64,000 nucleotides of DNA from G963675935 sp963823895 (GTDB lineage: Bacteria; Planctomycetota; Planctomycetia; Pirellulales; Thermoguttaceae). The stretch lies in the NCBI GenBank assembly GCA_963823895.1, contig CAWGNG010000012.1:124001-188000 (forward strand), given 5' to 3'. Both the position numbers and the translations under genes were made by a program. This document shows, piece after piece, positions 26,285 to 35,780 of this stretch (positions are counted from its first letter, which is position 1; each line of letters begins with the position of its first letter). The notes beneath the pieces were generated by a model. That model was not told the origin of the DNA and did no database searches. It worked only from the letters and a program-made list of their open reading frames with translations.

Positions 26285-26422
26285 TCAAGACATTTCATAC
26301 ACGCTTGCCGCAAGGACACGATCCAACACATCCGAGGTGACAATGTTCTCCATCGTTCCACGAACCATGACACAGGCCGGACTTCTTTCCACAAATCGTT
26401 CCAAAATTGTTCCGAAAATCAT
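26285..26422 (-). pseudogene. IS4-family transposase, N-terminal fragment
   Basis: Behind a GAGGAGG ribosome site the minus-strand ATG encodes MIFGTILERFVERSP, then ACVMVRGTMENIV, which matches the start of IS4-family transposases (ILE-RFVE-SP-xVM-R pattern). Sense is lost within about 45 residues, next to the copy C IS66 promoter end. It is a remnant cut by later insertion. Confidence 0.65.
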
Positions 26423-26622
26423 CGTGTTACCTCCTCGAGTTTGTAAGTAACCTCAAGCATGGTAACACGTTGCTCTGTTAAGACAACAAAGACAGCAACC
26501 ATAGCAATGACAGCTTGAAAGCGGTGAATAGGTTCACCTTAGTCCTGAGAAAATCGGGGATCTGAGTTGGTATCATGGTCTGCCGCCGGGGTTAGAATCA
26601 AGTGTCAGGGCAGGGTCAGGGG

Positions 26623-28062
26623 TCAGGGTTTCTCCAGCTTCTCGCCAACCCGCATGAACTCGATGCGGTAGTTGGCGTCCGGGTTGCGCGTGGACGGGCC
26701 GGCCACGAGCATGGCAACGGCACCGGGCGCCTGATGCTCGCGGAGCCAGTTCCGGGCGAAGTCGCGCCAGCACTCCGGATCCTCGCTGAGCTGGTCCGCA
26801 AGCACGCCGTAGGAAAATGCCAATCCCTGGCAGACGGCAGCCTCGCAGCTCAAGGCGACAATCCATACTGCCGGGTTGAATCGCGAGATCATCCGCGCGG
26901 TGGTGCCGGTCCGAGTGGGCACAAACACAGCGGCGCAAGGCACCGTCTCCAGCGCGTGTTCCACCACCGAGGCAATCGCTTCGGCCGCTGTGGTTGGCGG
27001 GCACTGGTTGCACATCGCCTTGAGATCGTTGAGCCGCGTGGGCGGTCGGTGCGCCTCCGTAAAGGCCGCGATCTTCGCCAACATCGCCACGGCTTCCTCG
27101 GGATACTTGCCCATCGCTGACTCGCCCGAAAGCATGACGCCGTCGGTACCATCCAGGATGGCGTTGGCCACATCCGTGGCCTCGGCGCGCGTGGGCAGGC
27201 GGCTGGACACCATGGATTCGAGCATCTGCGTGGCGGTGACGACCGGCTTGCCCGCGAGGCTGGCCTTGGCGATGAGCTGCTTCTGCAGGACGGCCATCTG
27301 TTCGATCGGCACCTCGACACCAAGGTCGCCGCGCGCCACCATGATACCGTCCGTCGCCTTCAGGATTTCGTCAAAGTGTATGAGGGCGTCCGAGCGCTCG
27401 ATCTTGGCGATAATGAAGGGGTTTTTGCCGATAGCCTTGGCGGCGGCGCGCACGGCTTCGATGTCCGCTGCTGTCTCCACAAATGATTGGCTCACTGCGT
27501 CCACGCCCTGGTTGAGCGCAAATTCCAGGCAGGCACGATCGTGGTCGGTGAAGGCGCTGATGCCGAGATCAATGCCCGGCAGGTTGAGCCCCTTCTTGAA
27601 ACGCAGTTCACCGCCGACCGCGACTTTGCAGTGGACATTGTTGCCCACTACGCGCTCGACGACCAGTTGCACCAGTCCGTCATTCAAGAACAGCCGGTCG
27701 CCCGACTTCACGACCTGGGGCAATCGCGGAAAGCTCATCGAAACCCGCCGGGCGTTGCCGACGATGTCCTCGCTGGTCAACGTAAAGGCGTCGCCGGGAA
27801 GCAACTGGATCGGTTCCGGCTCGATCTTGCCGACGCGCATCTTGGGGCCGGGCAAGTCGGCCATGATGGCGACGCGCTGGCCTGTGCCGCGCTCGGCGGC
27901 GCGGATCCGCGCGATGCGTTCGGCATGACCCGTGAAGTCGCCGTGCGAGAAGTTGAGCCGCGCGACGTTCAGCCCCGCTCGAATGAGGCGTTCCAGCATC
28001 TCCAGCGACTCTGAGGCTGGTCCGATGGTAGCCACGATCTTGGTCTTGTGGTTCGGCAGCAT
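26623..28062 (-). CDS. pyk: Pyruvate kinase
   Basis: This 479-residue protein starts MLPNHKTKIVATIGPASESL. Family motifs are NVARLNFSHGD, MADLPGPKMRVGKIE, FIIAKIERSDAL (the K-E pair of the signature), GIMVARGDLGVEVP, VVTATQMLESMVSS and DGVMLSGESAMGKYP. The C-terminal regulatory domain is present (ATARMISRFNPAVWIVALSC). It transfers phosphate from phosphoenolpyruvate to ADP at the end of glycolysis. The length is normal and all active-site segments look intact. It is one of the few fully preserved core-metabolism genes in the window and stands alone on the minus strand. Confidence 0.95.
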   Translation of the reverse strand: MLPNHKTKIVATIGPASESLEMLERLIRAGLNVARLNFSHGDFTGHAERIARIRAAERGTGQRVAIMADLPGPKMRVGKIEPEPIQLLPGDAFTLTSEDIVGNARRVSMSFPRLPQVVKSGDRLFLNDGLVQLVVERVVGNNVHCKVAVGGELRFKKGLNLPGIDLGISAFTDHDRACLEFALNQGVDAVSQSFVETAADIEAVRAAAKAIGKNPFIIAKIERSDALIHFDEILKATDGIMVARGDLGVEVPIEQMAVLQKQLIAKASLAGKPVVTATQMLESMVSSRLPTRAEATDVANAILDGTDGVMLSGESAMGKYPEEAVAMLAKIAAFTEAHRPPTRLNDLKAMCNQCPPTTAAEAIASVVEHALETVPCAAVFVPTRTGTTARMISRFNPAVWIVALSCEAAVCQGLAFSYGVLADQLSEDPECWRDFARNWLREHQAPGAVAMLVAGPSTRNPDANYRIEFMRVGEKLEKP

Positions 28063-28616
28063 GAACTGACTTCTTAATACTCGTTACTGTAGTTTCAGCC
28101 GGGCCGTCACCACGGGTGGGAGGCTGCGGACAGTCAGGTTCACGGCTTCCGCGGGCGAATCGCTGGTGCGGCCAAAGCCAACTGAATCCGAGCCGCTCGT
28201 CCGTGTGATCAGTGTAAGCCTAGCCGCCGACGAATACCAGCAGTGGGCGAGCCTCCGTAGCTGCCTGTAACGGGAGACGCCGAGAGCCCGTTTCAAACGC
28301 TCGTTCTTCGGTTCAGCCAACGCTTCACCCGCCATGTTGCCATGATCGGCGCATGACTCAGGCCCGGGATGGGTCGCTAGCCCTTTCCCGTACGGCTCTC
28401 TCATCCCGCTACTTCTTGCCAGCTTTGACCGGCGATTTTACTGACCCCTCTGTGGAAGTAAACATCTTGCGCACCGATGGTGGTTGATCGCTCCTGGATA
28501 CTTGCATTAAGGGAAGCCCTCGGGCTTCATTCCGGTCTCTGCAAACTTGTGAGCAACGATCCTAGAGTTTCAACTACAATGTGTACTTGAACCCAAGGTT
28601 CCCACAGAGCACGATC
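28063..28616. other. No gene supported
   Basis: This region lies between the pyruvate kinase gene and a divergent gene, so promoters for both should be here. The open frame at 28084-28404 on the minus strand has no protein-like character. I see nothing else. Confidence 0.45.
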
Positions 28617-30040
28617 ATGCACCGAACCTTTGTTAATGCCTTCCCCCGAACCGCGGTCGCTTGTCTGTCGTTATTTGTGGCGGCAGCCCTTCTTTTGCAC
28701 GTCTGCTCGGCGGTAGAGCCGGAGAAGCCTGCGGCTGGGGCCGAGGAGTCTGCGATCCGGGCAGCGATCGAATCCTACGTTGCCGCCTACAATCGCGGCG
28801 ACGCCAAAGCCGTGGCTGCGTTTTGGAGCGAATCCGGCGAGTGGATCAGCCCTTCCGGCCAGAGGTTCCAAGGAAGGCTGGCCATCGAGAAGGAAATGCA
28901 GAATTTATTCAATGAGAGCAAAGGTGTGCGCATCGAGGTAATAAACCCGTCCATTCGCATGGCGTCATCCCAGGTGGCCATAGAGGAAGGCACGGTTCGC
29001 GTCATTCGCCCATCAGAGCCGCCGAGCGTCTCCACCTATCTCGCGGTCGACGTGAAAGAGGGCGGCCAATGGAAGCTCAATACGGTTTGCAAAACCGAAG
29101 TTCCCGAAACGCCGGCAGCAAGTTCGCAGCTCCAGGAGTTGGCATGGCTGGTCGGCGATTGGGTTGACGAAAGTCTTGAAGCGGACGACGCGGCGACGGT
29201 GACTTGGACAAAGAACAAGACGTTCCTGAGCTATGCCTTTAAGGCATCGGCGGCGGGAATGGACGACCTCGAAGGCACTCAGGTCATCGGTTGGGATCCG
29301 GCGGCAGGTACGATCCGCTCCTGGATGTTCGATTCCGACGGCGGATTTGGTGAAGGTATCTGGTCGAAGAAGGGCAATCCGGGTGCTTGGTGGCCGGGCA
29401 AATGGGCGATTGCGGCCACGGCCTGGGCCACTTGGGGTTGGGGCACGGCAGGCAGCTACTGTGGTTGCAGCGGTGAAGGAGCCTACTACGACTACGGCGG
29501 GAACGTGACCTACGAAGATGACACTGTCTATTACGGCGACCAGCCGGTTGCTTCGGCCGGGCAATACTATACTATGAGCAGTCTGAGCAGCTTGCAGATT
29601 CCGGGCAGACGGCCCAAAACGAAGAGTGGTTGCCCCTGGGAGTGTACGCGGTAATTACCGAACCGACACAGACCCAGACCGACAAGGTCATCCAACTCGC
29701 GTTGAACAAGCAGGGCGTCGTTCGCGGTAACTTGCACGACTTCCTTGCCGACAAAACCATGTCGGTGATTGGTGCCGTGGATAAGAAGACTCAGCGCGTG
29801 GCCGTGAAGATGGAAGGCAACGATTCGGTGGTGATGGAGACCGGCCTCTACAATCTGACGAACGACGAAGTCCCCATCCTTGTGCATTTCAGCGGCGATC
29901 GCCAGGAGGGGCGGACCTTAATCCGCCTGAAGCAGCCTGAGAGTCAGGTACAGCAACAGGAATGGTTTTGCGACGGATTTGGAAAAAGGCTGCTGAGATT
30001 TCGTGCCTCGCTCTGTTTTTGGATCCTCAAACCCTCTTAG
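28617..30040 (+). pseudogene. Exported SnoaL/SgcJ-like domain joined to a planctomycete-type secreted protein fragment, frameshifted
   Basis: From ATG 28617 (MHRTFVNAFPRTAVACLSLF) a signal peptide is followed by a SnoaL-like domain: ESAIRAAIESYVAAYNRGDA, VAAFWSESGEWISPSGQRFQ. A further domain ends with SYAFKASAAGMDD and IRSWMFDSDGGFGEG. Near 29380 the sequence changes abruptly to a Gly/Tyr/Trp-rich part, WATWGWGTAGSYC then YYDYGGNVTYEDDTVYY, typical of a different secreted planctomycete protein. A frameshift near 29570 moves the remainder (WLPLGVYAVITEPTQTQTDK ... VIQLALNKQGVVRGNLHDFL) into another frame that ends at 30040. It looks like two genes fused by deletion and then broken. Confidence 0.65.
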
Positions 30041-30299
30041 AACATGGCTGAGAAAGCGGTGAGGCTGGTAACTGACCATAGTAGCGGTCGTCGTGCCGTC
30101 TGTCATACGTCCACTGTGCGGGCGCGCCTCGGTCACGAAGGGCGGCGCTGAATCGCAGGCATCTTGCCCTGCCCCCCCGACAATTCTCATGATCGACCCA
30201 AATAGCATATACGGAGCAACGCAGTGCCATCTGGGCAAGCTGTGCTTGCTAGGAAAGGGTGTTTAGTTCGCTTCACCCGCTTTGGTCGAAAAAGATTAT

Positions 30300-31433
30300 A
30301 TGTATGTAGCAGGTCAAGTTGTCGAGGCACGTTCAGAGCGAAGCCATGCGCGCCATGCGGAGCTTTCTAAAACCCTGGGACTCTCCTCGATTGCCACCTA
30401 CGAACCGCCCTGGATTCTAAGTAACGAGTGGTTCGACGGGACCCTCTCACGCAAGTTCGTTCAGCACACTGGCATATTATCCCGCCGCATCTCGCTAGAG
30501 GACGAAGTGACGATGGGCGTGCGGGCGGTCGAGAATCTCCAGAGTCAGGCGGCTTGCGATCTGCAGAACTGTATGGCTGTTGTATTTGCTGGCTCGTCGC
30601 TGGTCCACGGCTATGTTGCCCGGCGCTATCTTAGCGAAGAGCAGGCTCGACGCGAGGATTTCCGGGCCGTCGCCAGGGAGCTTGTCGAACGGCTGGGTAT
30701 CCCATCGGTCCGAGTGTTCGGCATCAATTGGGGGTGCAGCGGCTACTCGAAGGCAATGGAAATCGCCGTCCGTTATGCCGCCCGGTGCCCGAGACTCCGG
30801 CGGGAACAGTTCATTCTGGTGGTCACGGCGAACCGCACGAGCAAGATCACCGACTACGGCTGCAGCGTGACCGCCCCGATCTTCGGTGATTTCGCCCAGG
30901 CAACGCTGCTTGGCAGCGCTGAAGGCCTTCGATATCCGAGCAAGTTCGCCCTGCTCTACGCCGCTGCCGAGCGGCAGCCGGCCAATAGCGTATTCTTCAA
31001 GTACCACCTGCGGGAAAACGTGCTTGTGCCCACGCCCGAAGGTGGTCACGCCGTCGAGCCACGACGACTGGTATTTTCATTGGACATGATGGGGCTGGGC
31101 GACGGGGCACCCCGGGCAATGGCAAATGCCGCGGCAAAGGCCCTCCAGGCGACAGGCATCCGCCCGGAGGAGGTCGATTTCGTTGTTCCACACCAGGCTG
31201 GTACCGGCTTGGTCCGTCTGACGGCGATGAAGCTGGAGCAGTTGGGCATCCGTGGCGAAGTCATCAACGGACTGACGCGAAATGTCGGGAACATCAGTTC
31301 TTCCTCGGTCCCATACGCCTTGCAGCAGAATTGGGACCGACTGCACGGCATGATCCTCTGCCCCACCGCTGCGGTCGACAAGCCCGGCCACGCCGCGCTC
31401 ACGCAAGGGTGTATCGTCTTGAAGGCGACATAG
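30300..31433 (+). CDS. 3-oxoacyl-ACP synthase III-like (FabH-like) thiolase-fold enzyme
   Basis: This is a 377-residue protein. The catalytic Cys lies in GINWGCSGYSKAME (residues about 142-155), the His in DFVVPHQAGTGLV and the Asn in RNVGNISSSSVPYAL, the Cys-His-Asn triad of KASIII enzymes. The N-terminal TYEPPWILSNEWFD and RTGI-like QHTGILSRRI fit the FabH fold. Such enzymes condense acyl-CoA with malonyl-ACP, but stand-alone relatives make many products. The start is ATG 30300, since the earlier TTG 30282 has no better support. No other fatty-acid gene is nearby. Confidence 0.85.
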   Translation: MYVAGQVVEARSERSHARHAELSKTLGLSSIATYEPPWILSNEWFDGTLSRKFVQHTGILSRRISLEDEVTMGVRAVENLQSQAACDLQNCMAVVFAGSSLVHGYVARRYLSEEQARREDFRAVARELVERLGIPSVRVFGINWGCSGYSKAMEIAVRYAARCPRLRREQFILVVTANRTSKITDYGCSVTAPIFGDFAQATLLGSAEGLRYPSKFALLYAAAERQPANSVFFKYHLRENVLVPTPEGGHAVEPRRLVFSLDMMGLGDGAPRAMANAAAKALQATGIRPEEVDFVVPHQAGTGLVRLTAMKLEQLGIRGEVINGLTRNVGNISSSSVPYALQQNWDRLHGMILCPTAAVDKPGHAALTQGCIVLKAT

Positions 31434-31500
31434 ATGTCATGTCGTAGAGGGACAACATCGCAGAAAGCGAAGAAATGGCAGACGGGGAGACAAGCTGACG

Positions 31501-32130
31501 ATGGACATGCCTGTGCGGCGCGTAAAGGCCAAGCCCAAGGTCTCGGCCGACGTAGGTCGCGTGGCCCTGCAACGCGGGCCGATAGTCTACTGCGTGGAAG
31601 GCATCGATAACGCGGGCAGCGTGCGGAACTTTGTGTTCCGCCACAAACTCCGCTGAAGACCGAACACCGCAAGGATCTGCTCGGCGGGGTGACGATCGTC
31701 CAGGGAGCCGCGCTTGCGTTTTACCGCGCACAGGATGGCGCATTGCAGTCGAAAGCTGTGGAGTTTGTTGCTGTGCCCTACTATGCCAACTGCAACCGCG
31801 GCCCGGCAGAAATGCTGGTCCGGCTGCCTGAGGCTGCCGCGCGAGCCCAGCCCCGGCCTGCCGCCACGATCGCCGGTCAGGCGCGGCCATCGGCTTCCCA
31901 CTGCTGGCGGAATGATAACGTGGCCGCCCTGAACGACCAAGTAGAGCCGGCAGCATCACACGACACTACGATTCCACGCTTGACCTGGTAGGACCGCAAG
32001 GGAACTCGGGAGTGGGTGCAGTACGATCTTGACAAGCAGCAAAAGGTTTCGGCAGTGGAGGTCTATTGGTGGGACGAACGGCGGATTAAGGCCCATTGCC
32101 GCATTCCCCAGTCCTGGCGTCTGCTCAAAA
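31501..32130 (+). pseudogene. GH127 (DUF1680) beta-L-arabinofuranosidase, C-terminal fragment with frameshifts
   Basis: The residues MDMPVRRVKAKPKVSADVGR, then VALQRGPIVYCVEGIDNAGS match the C-terminal beta domain of GH127 enzymes. The continuation is in another frame: EHRKDLLGG then VTIVQGAALAFYRA, AVPYYANCNRGPAEMLVRLP. After an in-frame stop near 31990 comes REWVQYDLDKQQKVSAVEVY, then WDERRI. The catalytic barrel is absent. This is a relic of a plant-polysaccharide gene. Confidence 0.75.
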
Positions 32131-32334
32131 GGACGCGAGCAAGCGTGTTCTTCATCATCAAAGTGGTCCAGCCGCTCGGCAGTGACGTGCTTTTTTTGCC
32201 TGGCAGTAGCGGCGTAGCACATCGCAGACGTTTGGCTTGGCCCCCACGCGACGATGAGCCCGATTCCGGGCGCAGCCCAGCCTTGCCAGAACCGACGGGT
32301 ATCGCCCTGCCGACTCAGCGGGGCGCGGGGTGTC

Positions 32335-33396
32335 CTATTTCGGCGGCGGTGGCAACGACAACGACTGCGAGACTGGAGGGGAGACTGTAGCCGAATATTG
32401 GCGCAGGAGAGATAAGGTCGAGCGAAACTCGGAACGCTCCGCCAGAGCCTGGTAGCGGGAATCGGCGGCGATGGTCGCAAAATGATTGAGCGAGTGGCGG
32501 AGTGCCTCGGCTGAGGGCGCGCGGTCGCCCGAATAGACTTCCGCGGGCAAAGCGAGGTACGTTCGCCAGGATGCGTCAAGGATCGCAGCGAGTTGCCGCG
32601 ACGAAGCGTCAAGTTGGCCGCGCAGGACTTGTGGATCAACAGCGACGGGTGTCGTCACGGCAGGGGCCGGAACGGCCGAGATTATGCTGGCGGCGGGCGC
32701 ATACTTGGCGAGTTGTTCCTGCAATCGGCGGGCGGAAGGAGGCAAGGCAGCCGGCTGGCCAGGCTGAAGGGTCCTGCCGCTAATGGTTTGGTAGTAAGCG
32801 CTGGTTGCCGCTTGATCGACACTCAATGCCGCGCCGTCGAGCGCCACACCGGCAAACAATCCCCGGCTACGCGAATAGGAGAGAAGCTCTGCCTGGAGGG
32901 CGGCATCGGTGGCGGCCTGGGCTTCACGGCCCACCGGACCAGCGGCGGCGGAAGCGTTGACGCCGATGGTGAATTTACCACGCATCAGATTCTGCAGGCC
33001 GTTCTTCGTGCAAAAGACCAGAACCAGGTCGGTGCCTTGAATGCCAATTTGCCAACCGACGCTGACACCGGTGATTTCCACGAACATCGGCGGCTTCCAC
33101 TGGCCCGCTTCATCGCGGGTCACGATCACACCGCGGCCGTGCCGCACGCCGACAATGAACCCACCCTTGAGCATGCCGGGAATAATGACGATGCCTTCCG
33201 CCTTGCCCAGCAGGCTTTCGGGAATACTCCGAGCCGGGATCGACATGATCTGGCCGAGGACCTCAGTGGAGGCGTCCACCACCTCGGCTTCGCGACTCGG
33301 CGTCGATGCGACTACCGTTTGCCCCAATGCCGTAGAAACCGGCAAGAGCGGCAAGACCAGAGCCAAGAGAAGCAGGAGTTGAGAACGGGGTTGCAT
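32335..33396 (-). CDS. SYLF/Ysc84-domain lipid-binding exported protein
   Basis: This 353-residue protein starts MQPRSQLLLLLALVLPLLPV, a signal peptide ending near ALGQ. The SYLF domain (residues about 30-215) shows IPESLLGKAEGIVIIPGMLK, then GGFIVGVRHGRGVIV and FTIGVNASAAAGPVGREAQA, then SYSRSRGLFAGVALDGA. This family binds phosphoinositide-like lipids in eukaryotes; bacterial members are secreted and poorly known. The C-terminal third is Ala/Pro-rich and ends in a SLSLPPPPK tail. Confidence 0.85.
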   Translation of the reverse strand: MQPRSQLLLLLALVLPLLPVSTALGQTVVASTPSREAEVVDASTEVLGQIMSIPARSIPESLLGKAEGIVIIPGMLKGGFIVGVRHGRGVIVTRDEAGQWKPPMFVEITGVSVGWQIGIQGTDLVLVFCTKNGLQNLMRGKFTIGVNASAAAGPVGREAQAATDAALQAELLSYSRSRGLFAGVALDGAALSVDQAATSAYYQTISGRTLQPGQPAALPPSARRLQEQLAKYAPAASIISAVPAPAVTTPVAVDPQVLRGQLDASSRQLAAILDASWRTYLALPAEVYSGDRAPSAEALRHSLNHFATIAADSRYQALAERSEFRSTLSLLRQYSATVSPPVSQSLSLPPPPK

Positions 33397-33886
33397 GACT
33401 GTGGCTCCAAAGCGAATGACCTCAAATTGCTGTCGCCGCTTTCTGGCAGCCCACCACGGGCAAGACTTCGCTCCGGGCGATTGGGCAGTTTTCGCCGATG
33501 GCCTTGTGACGCACAAGCGAATCGCCAGATCGTTGGCTTTGCCCCCGAGGTTTGCCAGTTCCGCTGGGCATTCTTGAGCGACGCGAGGATGTTCGTAATC
33601 ACTTGGGGAAGAACGGGGTGTGCGCGTTGGGCGGTGATTGCATCCTTGTCATCCCACGGGGCGAAGGATACGCGTTTGCAGCCGTTGGAGCAAGGGCAAC
33701 CGGCAGATCGGTGGGGACTGTCCCGATTTTCGTGTCAACGATAATGGGACTGCCCCCTTTGCCGTGATTCCTTTGCAGAGGACGAAAGCGTGCTCAGAAC
33801 AGGCTTTCGCTCTTCCCATGATCCTCTCAGCCGCCGGTGCCCTGCACGACGCCGTCGATGCGCCACGGCGATTATCCTACTGTTCC
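33397..33886. other. No gene supported
   Basis: Intergenic sequence lies upstream of the SYLF gene. A short plus-strand frame at 33552-33767 has no domain. No repeat or RNA gene was seen. Confidence 0.4.
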
Positions 33887-35728
33887 CTACTTCCTCGTGA
33901 AGACGAACACCCCGGCAGCATCGGTCTGTTTCAATGCCTTGACTCGGCCGCTGTCGACGATGAACTCGACAACCATATCCGCATTGTGCAAAACCTTGAA
34001 CTTGAGCCCTTTATAGGGCATGATCTCGTCGGCGAGTTGTCCCGGAAATGCCGCGTGCAGATGGCCGCCTTCGAGAGAGATGCGGAAATGAACGCCCGAC
34101 GGGGCCTCGTAGCTTCCCGGCAGTTGTTCCAGAAGTTTCGCATCGATCGTTTCCGGCTTTCGCGTGAAGACCGCCTCAACCTCCTCCAAGTAGAGGACAA
34201 TCTTGTCGACGTCGCCTTGGGGGTTAGTGTGGAAGCTGAGCGATCGCTTGCCGAGAATCTCGTCGTCGGGCGAGTCGAAGCGATCGTAATGGAAGTGTTC
34301 GAGCGGCAGCATCTCCTTGTGAAAATCGGATTGTAACTTCCCGTTCTTAAGCTTGATCTTCATCACGCCGAACGCGGGATTCTCGTACTGGCCTGCATAG
34401 TCGGCCAGCGCGTGCGACGGCTTGGTATTGGGGACTCGCTCGCCGCCCGCCTTGGCCCGCGCTTCCTTGTCCGCCTGCTTCTCCTTGTTTCTGGCCGCCG
34501 ACAAGCGTTCGCTCCAGGGGGTTTGATCGATGCCCAGCAGTCGTTCGTAGACGTTGTAACCGACGAGGTTGTAGAGTTTGGCGCAGTGGTCGCCGATCAC
34601 AAAGACGATCACGCCGATATGTTCGTGGGGCATGAAGGAGATTTGCGAATGAAATCCGACGAGGTCGCCGCCGTGATAGGTCAGCAGCCGTCCGCGGTAC
34701 GAGGCGGTCGAGCGCCCCATGCCGTATTCCGGATTCAGGATTTCCCAATAGCCCATCGTCTCCCCCAGCGTATTCGGCATAGCGATGGAGGGCGCCAGCG
34801 TGGCTCGCAGCACATTGGCGGGCAATACCTGACAGCCATGGTACTTCCCTTCGTTCATCAGGGCGATCAGCCAGTGCGAAACGTCCTCGATGTTGCTGAT
34901 GATCGCGCCGGCCGGCGCCAGACCGTCCGTCTCCTCATAGATCGGCAACTTGAAAAGTTCGTTGCTGTCCCGCTTCTCCGTGAACGGAAGGCCGTGGTCG
35001 GGCCGCTGCAACATTTCGCCGATGGAGTACATGGTGTCTTTCATGTCCAACGGCGCGAGTATCCGTTGGCGTACGAACTCCTCCCAGCTCTTGCCGGTCT
35101 TCAGTTCGATCAGATATCCGGCGGCAGAATACATCAGGTTGTTGTAGAGGAAGACCTGCCGGATCGCTTCCCGCGGCTCGAGATATCTCAGCCGCTCGAA
35201 TATCTCTTTTCGCGTGAAGTCGGACTTGTACCACACGGCGTCGTGTCGGGTGATGCCGGTGCGATGACCCAGCATGTCGCGGAGGGTGACCGAGTTGTTC
35301 AGATCGTTGTTGTAGAAACGGAGGGCGGGAACGGATTCGCGAACCGGCCGGTCCCAGGTGAGCTTCCCCTCCTCGACCAACATGCCCGCGGCCACCGCCG
35401 TAAAAAGTTTGGTGTTCGAGGCGATGGGGAATAACGTCGTGGGAGTAAATGGCAGTTTCTTCTGGTAGTCGCGGTAGCCGTATCCTTTGGCGAAGACGAG
35501 TTTGTCGTTGACCACAATGCCCACGCCGACAGCCGGCGCATTCCAATCCCTGAGGACTTTCGCCATGTAGGCGTCAAACCCCTGCAACCTCTTGGTGATT
35601 TGCCGCTCGTTGGACTCCCGGTCATCAGCTCTGAGGCGCGGGGCAAGAGCGAGCAACAGAACGACGGCAGCGGCCGCCGCCAGCAAAGACACCACCGCAT
35701 TCCGGCCATCAAGATTCATCGCACGCAT
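33887..35728 (-). CDS. Beta-lactamase-fold serine hydrolase with DUF3471-like C-terminus
   Basis: This 613-residue protein starts MRAMNLDGRNAVVSLLAAAA with a signal peptide. The serine motif S-x-x-K is in LFPIASNTKLFTAVAAGMLV, the second motif is YSA in NNLMYSAAGYLIEL (usually Y-x-N) and the third is HGG in LTYHGGDLVGFHS. This matches esterase/peptidase-type class C relatives rather than true beta-lactamases. The C-terminal ADYAGQYENPAFGVMKIKLK resembles DUF3471. A periplasmic peptidase or esterase role is likely. It is followed 53 bases upstream-side by the GH27 gene on the same strand. Confidence 0.85.
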   Translation of the reverse strand: MRAMNLDGRNAVVSLLAAAAAVVLLLALAPRLRADDRESNERQITKRLQGFDAYMAKVLRDWNAPAVGVGIVVNDKLVFAKGYGYRDYQKKLPFTPTTLFPIASNTKLFTAVAAGMLVEEGKLTWDRPVRESVPALRFYNNDLNNSVTLRDMLGHRTGITRHDAVWYKSDFTRKEIFERLRYLEPREAIRQVFLYNNLMYSAAGYLIELKTGKSWEEFVRQRILAPLDMKDTMYSIGEMLQRPDHGLPFTEKRDSNELFKLPIYEETDGLAPAGAIISNIEDVSHWLIALMNEGKYHGCQVLPANVLRATLAPSIAMPNTLGETMGYWEILNPEYGMGRSTASYRGRLLTYHGGDLVGFHSQISFMPHEHIGVIVFVIGDHCAKLYNLVGYNVYERLLGIDQTPWSERLSAARNKEKQADKEARAKAGGERVPNTKPSHALADYAGQYENPAFGVMKIKLKNGKLQSDFHKEMLPLEHFHYDRFDSPDDEILGKRSLSFHTNPQGDVDKIVLYLEEVEAVFTRKPETIDAKLLEQLPGSYEAPSGVHFRISLEGGHLHAAFPGQLADEIMPYKGLKFKVLHNADMVVEFIVDSGRVKALKQTDAAGVFVFTRK

Positions 35729-35780
35729 GGGCGTTCCTTTTAATGTAATGCTCAATCCTTATACAGCGCTGTCGACACAG

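Noticed and set aside
32593..33744. A 383-codon plus-strand frame opposite the SYLF gene
   Set aside because: It is an antisense shadow of the conserved SYLF coding region with no domain of its own.
33887..35728. Antibiotic-resistance beta-lactamase
   Set aside because: The second and third motifs (YSA, HGG) and the large DUF3471-like end fit environmental serine hydrolases rather than a true class C beta-lactamase.
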